A DNA stretch of 64,000 nt, from assembly GCF_020283565.1 (NCBI RefSeq), contig NC_060060.1, forward strand, positions 22,320,001-22,384,000, in the 5' to 3' direction. Both the position numbers and the translations under genes were made by a program. The notes beneath the pieces are model-generated. The model did no database searches. It worked only from the letters and a program-made list of their open reading frames with translations, and was not told the DNA's origin. The stretch is from Trifolium pratense (Eukaryota > Streptophyta > Magnoliopsida > Fabales > Fabaceae). Below, piece after piece: positions 21,740 through 33,600 of the stretch (the first letter of the stretch is position 1; each line of letters starts with the position of its first letter).

Positions 21740-24309
21740 TATTATAATTGCAAAAGCATTTGCATGTCTTGGAATTAATGATTAATAATGGTAATTTCAA
21801 GATGAGTTTTCAATGCAATCCTCTCTCTCCAGCTCTTTTCTTTTTTTAAATTGGATTTGGATTTCTCCAATAAGAGATTTCATGCATTTACGCAATCAGT
21901 AACTCAAAATTGATTCAACAACTCTGAGCTGCTGATTGCGTGAATGTGATATGAATTTGTGTTAGTATAGGTTTTCAACTATGCAATTTTCTCTAGTTAT
22001 TTTGTTAATGTGAATTTGGGTTCCGTATGCTAAGATATTCAATACATTCATACAATCAGTAACTCAAAATTGATTAAACGACGACTCCGAACGAGTGGTT
22101 ATTTGAATTGAGAGAATATCTTATTAGAATAGGTTACAAACTTACAATCTATGTAGCACCGCGACTTCAAATAAAATGTATCTACCGCCTAATATTCAAC
22201 ATGTGTCGGTGTCAGAGTTATATCCAAGTGTTTGTGTCGATATTTTATAGGTTAGGACAACTTGTCACAAACAATTATTGAAGCAACGTGCGTGTGATGA
22301 TGGGATGGGAACTGTGTTTGTGTCTAATGAGAGTGGCAGTGCAAGCCACAAGTCAAAGGAGGGGTCAAGTGGCATAAGAAAGGAAACATGGACCTACTCA
22401 TTCATGCTTATATAAATTGCAAAATGAGAGAGGGTCCATATACAACACTAAGGAAATTGCTTCATTATTTAAATGAAAAATTTATTATTATTATTGGTAA
22501 AGAAACAAAGATAAAGAGACAAATTCAAAAAAGTATAAGCTCTGAAAACAATGTCCTTTTTTGTGTAATAAAATGTCCTTTTTCTGTTTATTTTTTTATG
22601 GAGGTGAATTTTTATTGTACAACCTATACTCCTAACAAGTTGAACGTGTGCATAGTGATTGAATTGAAAGCAACCAATAATAGAATCTTAGTGTTGTGTC
22701 ACAGGTTTTGCCTGCCGTGCAAAATTATGAGATTGATTTGATTCATCCTTTCCTTCTTTGAGTAATGCAAAATTGTAGTAGTACAGTATTCAATTAAAAA
22801 GTTACATAAATAGATGATAATAATTTAATTTATAAGATATATACATGATTTTTATTGGGGAAAACTCAAGTATCATATAAAACAAAGGTAAAGTTTAACA
22901 AGAATTTATAAAATGTGGCATTTCTCATCTTACAAATCGATAAATGCATGCATTATTATGTAATGATAGAGATACTCTTAAGATTCAATATCCGTGCTTT
23001 TTTAGTTAGGTCGACAAATGTATGGATTATTATGTAAAGATATACACTTAGTATGTGAAATTCATTGAAGCTCGATTGTAGAATATTTGGATTTCCCGAT
23101 AAATATATAGTTCCTTCCCGTATTTAAGTGCGAGTGTTATGAGTTTTACATTGAGTGGATAAGAAAGCTTGTGGTTTTTCATTTATGAGGCTCTTTCGTT
23201 TAATGATTAGTCTTTTAGATCATATTAGACTCTCTTCATCAAATAATAATAGATGAATGAAGTCGTCAAAGACAAAATAAGAAATACCATCAAGATAGTG
23301 TTATTTGAGTGAAAGTTGTTGCGAACATCGACTCTTAAAGGAACCAACAATGATATGAGTTCTATATTGAAAGGGCTTAAATCTTAGCTATGAGTTTTGT
23401 GCAAAATAACTAAGCTTGATTTGGTGGCTAATGTGAAAGAGTTAAAAAGTATAACGATAAAAAGTTCAAGAGTTTTATCCTTACTCTCATCACAATACTA
23501 ACATATATTGTGCATTTTTCATCAAAATATTCACTACACTGGAACAAAGTAACTGAAAGGGTAACGGTGCAACAAGTTTTTGTAACGGATGATATAATTG
23601 AAAGGGTAACAGTGTAACAAGTTTAGAAACTTAAAAAACTTATTTGTTACCTAAAAAACTTATAAAGAAGCCTAAATATATTTTGCTTATTAATTTACAA
23701 ACAACTTGTTACACAATAAACAATCTTTATCAAGTCAGTACCAATATAACATTCTTATATGTTGCTTTACCAAACTGAAGGTGGCTTTTAGTTATTGAAT
23801 GCTTTCTAGCTTGCAATTGAAAATTAGGCTCTTAAGAATGTTGACTAGCTTAGACTTCATTTTCACAAATATAGTCCACACACTTCGTTCAAAGATAACA
23901 ACAAATGGTGTTGCTTGTAAGATCTAAATTTTCCCTTTTAATTACGATTAATCCTATAGTGGTGAGGATTAGTTTTTGTGCACACTTGGAATTTTCTTTT
24001 TTGCAAAAGTTTGCCAACTTAAGGAATTAATCCTATGTAAACATTTTTACAAGATTCCAAGGAATTTCATCATTATATATATATATGTAGTATTTTACTT
24101 TGCTTTTTTTTTTCTTGAGCTTTTACTTTGCATGTCTAGCTCATTTAATTTAGATAAATGTTAAATAGTGCTCCAGGGGTATTCTAAGAAAATAATTCTT
24201 TCTATACGTAACTCTGCTAAGTAGAAATGTTCATTGCATGTATAGGGTTTTTTTGGTGTCTAACAAGAAAAATTACAAAGTAAATATGTTCAAGATTATA
24301 GAAAATCAA
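21740..24309. other. 3' flank and intergenic DNA, no gene
   Basis: 21890-21925 and 22045-22080 repeat CAATCAGTAACTCAAAATTG within the 3' flank of the DUF1336 gene. A 117-codon frame at 22388-22741 starts in plausible context, but its translation is unlike any family I know and it is not called. 23540-23640 contains a short duplicated phrase around GAAAGGGTAAC. AT-rich throughout. Confidence 0.4.
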
Positions 24310-24780
24310 AGCAACTCATGAACCGTAAGGAATTTCTAAACAAATTAAGGGATGAACCCACCATATATTCTCAAAGCATAATTAAAATTATTCTGTCGAG
24401 TCTTCAACCACCACCAAGCAAGAGTTTTTATCTTATCAAGCAATACATTGGCTGAGACTCCTTGATTAGAAAAAACCCTGTTATTTCTTTCCTTCCAAAT
24501 AGACCAACAACAAGTCAACCAAAATGCTTGAATAACTTGACGAAATTCTTTTTTAAACATATAAGTATTACAAAATTGCATAGCATGTTCATTTGCTGAA
24601 TTTTGTAATAGGGCAAGATATACACAACCAATGCATAATTTTACACCAAAGAGAAGTAGCCAATTTACGATCGAAAAACAAGTGATCGGAGGTTTCAGCA
24701 ACTCCACAATCACCTACACACAAAACAGAATCCAACTGATTCATTCCACGGCGCAACAAGTTATCCTGATTTGTTCTTTA
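24310..24780 (-). pseudogene. L1-type LINE relic, reverse-transcriptase C-terminal region
   Basis: A minus-strand frame of 122 codons (24713-24345) carries WSIWKERNNRVF and a downstream LAWWWLK, the conserved tail of plant L1-like ORF2 after the zinc-binding motif. The upstream RT domain is missing, and the frame lacks a sensible start. The nucleotide sequence near 24330-24420 is shared with the relic at 13990-14470, so both derive from one family. Confidence 0.65.
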
Positions 24781-25283
24781 GCGATCTCCAACATACAACA
24801 ACACCTTCAAGGGATTATTTTTATAAAAAAGTGATTTTTTTTTTTATTAAAAAAAAAGCAGTAACAATGTTTTGTGTTCTACATTTTGCTCATTTTTTAA
24901 CAATAATACATATATTTCAAAAAATTCTTAAAAATACTACAGTATAGTATACTCATGTTACCAAATTTAATCCCTCTGTTCATTTTTTAGACAAAAAGTT
25001 GATGTCGTACATGGTGGACCTGGTTAAATATGTGTTTTTTTTTCTTCCGAAAAATAGCTAATTACAACAATTCAGTTTTCCATCTAGTAAACAAACATAT
25101 GGGCTAAATAAATTTGGTAATAAGAGTAAACTATAAGGTTTTTAAAAATATATTTTAAAATATAAGGACTATTGTTAAAAAACAGAAAAATGTAAGGACT
25201 AAAATGATATTTAACCCAAAAAAATTCTATGAAGGTGTAGAGAGGTGCATATATTTATCGTGGAGCCGACTACCTGTTAAAGT
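24781..25283. other. non-coding stretch, nothing recognised
   Basis: AT-rich with homopolymer runs; no exon and no clear repeat. Confidence 0.35.
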
Positions 25284-25465
25284 GAAATTTTCTCATCTCA
25301 CCCACTCACTTTCTCGCCTACTTCCCTAGCGCGCAAAAAAATTGGAAAATACGTTCCGAACTGTTTTTCTAGTGTAAAATTTACACTATAAAAAATTCGG
25401 AAAATATTTTCCGAATTGCCAGAAGGGATAGGGGAGAAAGTGAGTGGGTGGGATGATAAAATTTC
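25284..25465. mobile_element. foldback MITE, 182 bp
   Basis: About 42-bp terminal inverted repeats centred on CACCCACTCACTTTCTC (left) and GAGAAAGTGAGTGGGTG (right) enclose a perfect internal palindrome TTCGGAAAATATTTTCCGAA at 25396-25415. No target duplication could be assigned, so the superfamily is open. Confidence 0.65.
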
Positions 25466-26398
25466 TTTGGAGAGGGCCCAAAGGTTTTGGGCTTGTTTCA
25501 ATATATTCCAAAAAGGCTATAGGATCATTGTTTCCATGATTCTTCTCATCAATAAATTCCCCAAATTCTCATCAATAAAATGCACAAACACATCAGATAA
25601 TTACAAAAACAATTCATCAAATATATGAAGAAATTAAAGACGATGATTGCTTTTGAACTATTCGGTTGTTTTACATGATCGTTGTTGATTAAGAGATTAA
25701 ATAGTTGAGTAAAAAAAAAAAAGAGATTAAATAGTTGGAAAAAAAAATAGTTTAGAAACATTTTAGTTAATTTTAATAGTTTAGGATTAAATGTATACCT
25801 TCAAACATAAACTACTACTTTAATTATGTTTAACTCATTTTTAGTAAAATCAATTTTATAAAAATAAAATGAAACTCATTTAAAATTGATTTTTGTTATG
25901 TAGAATGAAAAATGCACTTTATTGGATGTTAGTAGTGTTGTGGCAAGTGTGAGTGGTTAAGTCCCACATTGCTTAGAAAAGTGGTACAAATAAGTGTTGA
26001 ACCCTTGACCTTTAGATGAAAGTAAAGGTTTGATGCCACTATGCTATAAAATATCCAACAAGTAGTTTAGAAGGCTTGATGAATAGGACCACTAAATTGA
26101 ATAGTCTATTAACCAAGTAAGTCATTAGGAAGGAGACCACAACGACCCACGCCTCCCCCATCAAAATCAAGTAAGTCATCATCATCATTCTTCAAATTCA
26201 AAAACAAACAAAACCATACATTTTTTTCCATCTTTGATCAAGTCTTCTTTTCAATCATACATTTCCACTTCTTCTATGTCAAATAATTAATATTCTCTGA
26301 TATTATTAGTTCGAGGTAATCTTTTTTTATTATTACAATACAACAAAACTCAATTGGAATAAACATTATATATAATATAATATATAAAAATCATGATA
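25466..26398. other. non-coding stretch with a short dispersed repeat
   Basis: 25945-26060 contains TTAAGTCCCACATTGCTTAG and nearby text typical of ends of small LTR-type repeats (compare GTCCCACATTGGCTAG in the TRIM at 27636), but no pair of LTRs was found. The rest is AT-rich. Confidence 0.35.
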
Positions 26399-26407
26399 TA
26401 AATTTAA

Positions 26408-26667
26408 GGAGAAAGCTAACATATTTATTTTTAGAACACATGTTAAGATGTTTAATATATAGTAGAAAATTAGTTTTAAAAGTTTTACAATTTAATTTTT
26501 TTAAAATCAAAATTTTGTTTTTCTCAATACAAAGTTTTTGGCACGCGGAGGCCAAAAAATCAAAGTGGAGTTTCACTTATATTTAATTATTTTATTCTAA
26601 AAAAAAAAAATACAAAGTTTTTATTTTTAAGTTTATTAACATGTACTTAGGATATATGTTAGCATCC
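26408..26667. mobile_element. MITE family A copy, 260 bp, TSD TAAATTTAA
   Basis: The left end GGAGAAAGCTAACATAT and the right end (reverse complement) GGATGCTAACATAT are flanked by an exact 9-bp duplication TAAATTTAA at 26399-26407 and 26668-26676. Subterminal ACATGTTAAGATG and ATGTTAATAA match the family A arms at 9707 and 10806. The internal segment is AT-rich and non-coding. Confidence 0.65.
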
Positions 26668-26676
26668 TAAATTTAA

Positions 26677-27630
26677 ATACATTTATTTGTTTAACTTAAA
26701 AGTAATTTTTTAGCCACTAGAAATTACTTGACCATGAAATAAAGTAATTAGATATATTTTTATTAGTTATGTATGTCTTTATCTCTTATCTTTTTAATAC
26801 ATTTTAGAAAATACACAAAAAAAAAAAAAAACACTAAACAACATGCTATATTGCTATTGTCGCTGTTATAAATAAAAGTTCTTTTTTATATTTATTGAAT
26901 AAAAAATATATTACTTTGACAACAAAATTTTGATGTATAAACATCATTTATCTTGCGTAAAAAAAATCATTTATCTGGTTTTATTAGGTGTCATATTGTA
27001 TGCTGCAACAAGAAACTATACTCCTTTAAAAAGAAAGAATAAAAAAATTGGCCACCGACCCATTTGGCAATTGGAGAATGAGGTTTGCCATGCACCACAC
27101 CACCACATGTCTTCTTAGCGGCTATCCCACAAAAAGAAATTTTGAAACCACAACAAAATCAACTATATCTCCCCAAGTCTTTTCATGGAAAAAGGTAGTC
27201 CAAGAAAAAAAAAATCCTTTCTAAGAGAAGGTAGAATGACTATTTTTCTAAAAAAAATTAAAGATAATTTATTTATTAATTTTTTTAAAAAAAACTTAGA
27301 TTATAATAAAAAAAAAAAAAAAAGAGTGTATGGACTAAGCAGTGCAATAAGAGAGTACAAAACCAAAAAATTAACATAATCTATAACAAAAGTTTTACCA
27401 CCGATATAGCACCTAAAAATTGTAGTAGATTGGAGGATTCAAACTCCCACAAGAAATTCAGTCCCATAAGTTAACTAGACCACTAACCTACACTTAAAAA
27501 AGAGTAGTGGACACCTACCTCCAATTTTTAGTCTATTTTTTCAAAAATATTTCTCATTTACCTAAGTCACGTTATAATTCTTGAAGACCTCAAAAATGCT
27601 GTTTTGTTTTAATTTTGATTGGTTGCTTTG
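26677..27630. other. non-coding stretch, nothing recognised
   Basis: AT-rich with poly-A runs at 26818 and 27308. Short open frames are low complexity. 27420-27490 (CAAACTCCCACAAGAAATTC) hints at a SINE-type fragment. Confidence 0.3.
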
Positions 27631-27635
27631 AATTC

Positions 27636-27988
27636 TGTTAGAAGTCTCACATTGGCTAGAGATATGGTAAAGATAGCCTTTATAAGTGTAGTGCAAACCT
27701 CAACTCTCAAGCTAGCTTTTGTGGTTGAGTATAGGCCTCTCAAATTCTAATATGGTATCAGAGCCTATCCTAGATCCATTTGTTGTTTGTTGTGGAGACC
27801 TCCCATATTTGGGCCACCCGTTGTTGTTGATCCCACGTTCCAGCTTGTTCAGTTCTGGACGTGAGGGGGTGTGTTAGAAGTCCCACATTGGCTAGAGATA
27901 TGGTAAAGATAGCCTTTATAAGTGTAGTGCAAACCTCAACTCTCAAGCTAGCTTTTGTGGTTGAGTATAGGCCTCTCAAATTCTAATA
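27636..27988 (+). mobile_element. complete TRIM retrotransposon, 353 bp, TSD AATTC
   Basis: Two 117-bp direct terminal repeats, 27636-27752 and 27872-27988, differ at one base (TCTCAC versus TCCCAC). Directly after the first comes TGGTATCAGAGCC (27753), a primer-binding site complementary to initiator Met-tRNA. Directly before the second is a purine tract GGACGTGAGGGGG. The 5-bp duplication AATTC is exact (27631-27635, 27989-27993). The 119-bp interior has no coding capacity, so this is a terminal-repeat retrotransposon in miniature that moves using another element's enzymes. Confidence 0.93.
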
Positions 27989-27993
27989 AATTC

Positions 27994-28307
27994 TTTCAAG
28001 CCTATGATAAAATGACATGTTACATGTTGATTGAGTGAACACCCTATTTAAAATTGAGCGAAATTGTGCGAGAGAGAAAAAGTTGAATTGTGGTATCTCG
28101 TGGAACACATGTTGGCTTGCTATTATTGATGTCTATTGGGCCAAGTGTTGATTGAGCATGATCGTTGAATTGAAGAACAGTGGTATCATTACCGACAAAA
28201 GACAAAGGTTGTGAAATTCCTATCATTTAAGTTTATTTGTTAACTCACTAACGATTTTGTTTGACAGACATGTTACTTAAGACCAACAACAATTAAGTTT
28301 GGGGTTG
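27994..28307 (+). mobile_element. 3' internal remnant of an LTR retrotransposon
   Basis: This stretch ends in AATTAAGTTTGGGGTTG, a polypurine-type tract placed immediately before the LTR at 28308. No protein domain could be read. Upstream it is interrupted by the TRIM. Confidence 0.4.
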
Positions 28308-29557
28308 TGATGTGACAAGAATTTATATGATGTTTTTAGATAGTTTTTAGTTTTTTTTTGTTTAGTAATTTTAGTAGTCTTTTGATAGACAAAGCATGGA
28401 AAATATCTAAGAAATGAAGTTACTTGACCAATAAGCAAGAGTATAAGAAATTACACAAAAATGAGGAAAAATTAAAAAAAAAAAAATCAGCAAATACATC
28501 GTGCCACGATGGAGCGTTATTTATTTGAAGAAAATTTGCAATATTTATGGGAAAAAAGTCAGAACCCATCGTGCCATGATAGAAGCCATCGTGTGACGAT
28601 GATGCTATGTGAGACATCGTGTCACGATGCATATGCATCGTGGCACGATGGAAAAAGCTCAAGTCCAAGAATTTGCTATAAATAGATCCCTTCATCACCA
28701 CTATTTGATAGCTCTCAACACACAAAGCTACAAGCAAGTGGAGGAGCTAGAAGGAAGGAGAGCAAGGCTCTCCGGGGAAGCAATCTCTCACCATTGGGAG
28801 TAGTTTTCATTGCGCTTTAACGAGGTTATTTTGTATGTGTAATTCTCTAACTCTTGTTATAATTATGTTTACGAGTAACTAAATTTTTTAGGTTAGGTTG
28901 AGTAGATGAACTTCTCTAGAACTACTTGATCCATGTAATTGGCTATTATATTATTGCAATTCCGTCTTTATTAATTATTTAATAATCATCTATGTTTAAT
29001 GTTTTTCATTAGTATACGTATTCATGAAATTGATCTAGATATCGAATGAGTACTGACCCTACCTTTTGATATCCGAACTGATGATAATTATTCAACCAAA
29101 AGGGTTATTGCAGGGGTATGTAACTTGCGGATTGTGATTTTTGAATTAACGTGCATCTTTAATGCTTTCATAATTTCTCAACTCACCTAAGGGATTAGGG
29201 AGGGTGTTATTAGTGAATAGGGTAATAAGACACGAGAGTGATTATTACTATTTAGGGGTTAATTCTTCGTGATGAACCAGATTTAATTTGAATTGTGAAA
29301 TATAATAACAGGTTACCAAGTAGTGAAAAGGAAGGGATTCGAAACAACCCATCTGTTCTTTTCATCTTGATTTCAAACAAACTTTATCTTTAATTGTTTC
29401 TTTTATGCTTTTAATTCCAACAAACTTGAAACCCTCAAATCTATTGATTTAATCCTAATTCAGTGATAATTGAATTGTTGCACACACTATTTCTATGGAG
29501 ACAATCTTATTTACTTTACTACTTTAATGATTTTGTACACTTGCAAAATAGTCATCA
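28308..29557 (+). mobile_element. long LTR, 1250 bp, probably the 3' LTR of a truncated gypsy-type element
   Basis: The block starts TGATGTGACAAG and ends AATAGTCATCA, so TGATG/CATCA form the short inverted LTR ends. A purine-rich tract precedes it and no 5-bp duplication flanks it, which argues for a 3' LTR rather than a solo LTR. 28495-28650 contains five variants of the palindrome ATCGTGCCACGAT before a TATAAATAG box at 28677. The GTACACTTGC near the end matches the solo LTR at 12412-13569. Assignment to the gypsy group is inferred from length and layout. Confidence 0.6.
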
Positions 29558-29990
29558 GGCGCTTGTGGTAAGGAGGAAACTCCCTCACATTTGTTTTTTG
29601 ATTGTGACATCTTTGGGGCTGTTTGGTATCAGATGACTCGTTGGCTAGACTTCTCTCTTATCCCTCGTCGTGAGGTCATTGCTCACGCTATTCAATTTGG
29701 AGGATATAGAGATGTTCTTTATTTGATTTGGGCGATGTATTGTTTGTTTGTTTGGAAGGAACGCAATAATCGTAGTTTTACGGTTAAGGCTTTGTTTAAG
29801 GATCAACCGGTGGGAAGTATTAAAATGGTCTCTTGGATGTGGCTTAAATCTAGAAAAAAAAAAAAGTTTTGATTGTCATCAGTGGTGCTGTTGTTTGTCT
29901 AAACATCTCATAGTTGGTTTTAAGTGTGAGGAGAAGGGGTTGTAGTTGGTTTTTGGCTTAATAAAATATTTTTTTAATGATAAGCACAAA
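29558..29990 (+). pseudogene. L1-type LINE relic, plus strand
   Basis: A 93-codon frame (29591-29872) with upstream in-frame continuation shows HLFFDCD, a Cys/His zinc-binding piece, then VWKERNNRSF and SWMWLKS, the same C-terminal block as the relic at 24310. It abuts the LTR end at 29557, so the LTR element probably inserted into this LINE. It is truncated and lacks the RT core. Confidence 0.6.
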
Positions 29991-30661
29991 GGAGGAAATA
30001 TTTTTTTAAATCTATATAAAATTAATTTTGTATATTTGATTATTATCGATATATTTTATTTGGATAGAAAATATTTTTTCATTTCTTTTGGCTGACTTTC
30101 TTTTTACAATAATTGACTAATCTTAAATTTCAGTTACACTTTTCTGTCTTTTTCTTTTTTATTTTATGGAAATTTGTTGCAATTTTCTTGACTATAAAAA
30201 TATTTTAAATAATTAAATAAATATTTTAAAATACCCTGATCTTATACATAATTTTTTTTTCTTTCTAAATTTATTATAAAATTGATGTATTTAAACAATA
30301 ATATAGTCTAAATACATTTCGTAAAAAAAAAATAGTCTAAATGCATTATTTTTATAATAAACATAAAAATATAAGTTTTCTTCTATATAAAAAAATTAGA
30401 GGAATTAATTAATAAATATCAAAGTTATTGTTTTTACAATAAGAAACCCACATCAAAATCTTTCATTTTCATTCTCTTTCTTGTCTCTCTAAATTTATAT
30501 TTATTCATGTGACTGCAACAAGAAACTTTTTCACAACCTTCCCCAAATTCCAATTTTCAACAATTCTTCAACCAAGACAAACCCATCATTCCATTCTTCA
30601 AAATCTCCATCTTTTTCCTTCCATTTTTGCTACCATTTTTTGCTACAAAAACACCAAAAAG
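29991..30661. other. 5' flank and leader of the galactosyltransferase gene
   Basis: AT-rich upstream DNA; CT-rich leader-like sequence runs from about 30460 to 30500. An in-frame upstream ATG at 30509 precedes the chosen start (see the gene). Confidence 0.4.
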
Positions 30662-33600
30662 ATGAAGAAGGTAAAGCTTGAACTGTTCACACTCCCCAAT
30701 AGACTCACACTGATTCAAATTTTCATGGTGATGATGATTCTCTATATGCTTTTCATGAGCTTTGAAATACCCTTAGCTTTCAAAGCAGGTTTTGGTTCAG
30801 AAACTGTTGCTATTGGTTTTCTCACCGACGCAATGCCACTTTTGGCAGAACAAAACCAACAAAAAATTCGACCCTTTAGGCTACCATTGAAGAAAGTTTC
30901 AACCTTGAGCTTCAACAAGAGCTTTGAAGGTGTATCAGAGCTTCACAAGGTAGCAAAACATGCTTACATTTCAGGGAAGAAATTATGGGAAGAAGTTGAA
31001 AGTGGTAAAGTTAAAAGCTTTTTAACTTCTAAGGTTGAAAACGGTTCAGATTCTTGTCTAAATTCAGTTTCAGTTTCTGGGTTTGAGTTTAGGGAAAAGT
31101 TGAAAGGGGTTATGGTTTTGCCTTGTGGGTTGACACTTTGGTCTCATGTTACTGTTGTTGGGACACCACGTTGGGCTCATGGTGAGAGTGATTCAAAGAT
31201 TGGGGTTGTTCAAGATCGCGATGAAGCGGTTTTGGTTTCGCAGTTTATGATGGAGTTACAAGGTTTGAAAGCTGTTGATAATGAAGAACCACCTAGGATA
31301 TTGCATTTTAATCCTAGGCTTAAAGGGGATTGGAGTGGGAAGCCTGTTATTGAACAGAATACTTGTTATAGGATGCAATGGGGGACTGCCCTTAGGTGTG
31401 AGGGATGGAAGTCTAGAGCTGATGAGGAAACTGGTAAAGTAAAAATGTAATTTTTATTATGCATGTATGATTATTACTTGTTTGTGTTTGGATTTTTTAT
31501 TGAATTTAGGATAAAGGGTTTCTTTGGATATTGTTTGCATTGATTTTGTGTTGTTTGATTAATGGGGGTAGGGAGTTTATTTTGGACTTTGCAGTTTTTT
31601 ATTGTAATCTACGAAGCACTGACACGACATTGACACCGATAATAATTTGAGAAAGTGGAATAATTGAATGTAACTGCATTTGCTGGTGTTGGTTGGTGCC
31701 GGATATTGAGATGTGTCGGACATCAGACACGCCTTTAATATGAAGTATCATTGCTACATAGATTGTACTGACATTGGGGAGTGGGAATTCTTTTTGCAAT
31801 CTGCAGTGTTTTCTACAATTAACTTTGGTGTTTTTGTGCGTTGTGTTGGGAAAAAGAAAAAGGGTATATAGTTTTGATCAAACTATGAGTATCATGTATC
31901 TCAATGAAGACAAAATTACTATACAATCATTATAGATAAAATTGGTGTGGCCCTCATTGTAAAAAAAATATAAGAGGACTGTCTTAGGCGGTTAGGGGAT
32001 GTGTGGAAAATGCTTAACCGCTATGAAGAACTACTGATCAAATGAAGAATAGTCCAATAGCTAGAGATAGACATGGACATTGACATTGACATTGACATTG
32101 ACGGTGAGGTGACTAACGAGAGTTGCATGTCAAACAATTATGTGGCATTTTGCGGTAATAAGTAGTAGGGATTTATGACATAGATTGATCCATGTATGTA
32201 GCCAAATCTGTGACAGGGATTTATGGCACCGATTGATACATTTAGCTGACTCCATCTAGTGAGAAAATATCTGGTGTGGTTGTAATTGTTGACTTTCATA
32301 AATTAAATCTTGAAAGGCCAACTTTCCAAAAGACTCGAATCATTGGAGGATAGTGTAAACTAGTATTTGCTGATTCTTTTCACTCTCTTTTTTTGCGAGT
32401 ACAGGGGAAACTAATTTATTTTCTGATTATTGTGATGTTATGAAGTTGATGGACAGGTGAAATGTGAGAAATGGATTCACGATGATGATAATCGATCGGA
32501 AGAGTGGAAGGCGACATGGTGGTTGAACAGACTGATGGGGCGAAAAAAGGTTGTGCCCATAGACTGGCCATATCCTTTTGCTGAGGGGAAATTATTTGTT
32601 CTCACCATAAGTGCTGGCTTGGAAGGTTACCATGTTACTGTGGATGGGAGGCACGTGACGTCCTTTCCGTATCGCACAGTGAGTTCACTGATTATATATG
32701 ATAGAGAAATGATTTTTTTGCATCGAAACTTTGATGTCAAATACGGCATCCTTTTGGTTTTTGTGTGCATCTTGATATTCAATGTCTGTATTTTGATATT
32801 CAAATAACAGTTATATCTCCTGTTGTATGGATACATGAATGTCTTTAAGTGTTAAAGTTATATTCACATTTTGCAGGGCTTTGCTCTTGAGGATGCTACT
32901 GGACTATCCATAAACGGGGACGTCGACGTGCACAATATATATGCTGCTTCATTACCTACATCACATCCTAGCTTTGCTCCGCAGATGCATCTTGAATTGC
33001 TTCCTCAGTGGAAGGCTCCACCTATGCTCGGTGTGAATGTAGAGCTTTTCATTGGTATCCTTTCCGCTGGCAACCATTTTGCCGAACGTATGGCAGTGAG
33101 AAAGTCGTGGATGCAACATAAGCTAATCAAATCCTCACATGTTGTCGCTCGGTTTTTCGTAGCATTGGTAAGAGTAGCTGCATCTTATCTTCCACAAATA
33201 GTTTACACACTGTTTTGATCTTACTATTTTTCCGTTTCTCATATGATAGCATGGAAGGAAAGATATAAATGTGGAAATAAAGAAAGAAGCCGAGTATTTT
33301 GGTGATATTATTATAGTTCCGTACATGGATCATTATGACCTTGTTGTTTTGAAGACCATAGCTATATGTGAATACGGGGTAAGTGACCGGAGAGGGAAAA
33401 ATGTTGCTTATTTGCATTTTGTATACGTTGTTAAGTTGCTATATTATTGTGTTTTTTATGAACACGGTTCTTTGCAGATTCGCACGGTGGCTGCTAAGTA
33501 TATCATGAAGTGTGATGATGACACATTTGTTAGAGTGGATTCTGTCATAAGCGAAGCAAGACAAGTTCAAAGTGGTAAAAGCCTTTATATGGGAAATATG

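Noticed and set aside
22388..22741. 117-codon open frame
   Set aside because: No recognisable family and AT-rich compositional bias; kept only as a note in the intergenic entry.
28308..29557. Treating this block as a solo LTR
   Set aside because: No 5-bp duplication flanks it, and a purine-rich tract precedes it as in a 3' LTR.
30509..30661. Upstream in-frame ATG adding 51 residues to the galactosyltransferase
   Set aside because: The extra segment has no family counterpart, and the 30662 start gives the usual short cytosolic tail before the signal anchor.
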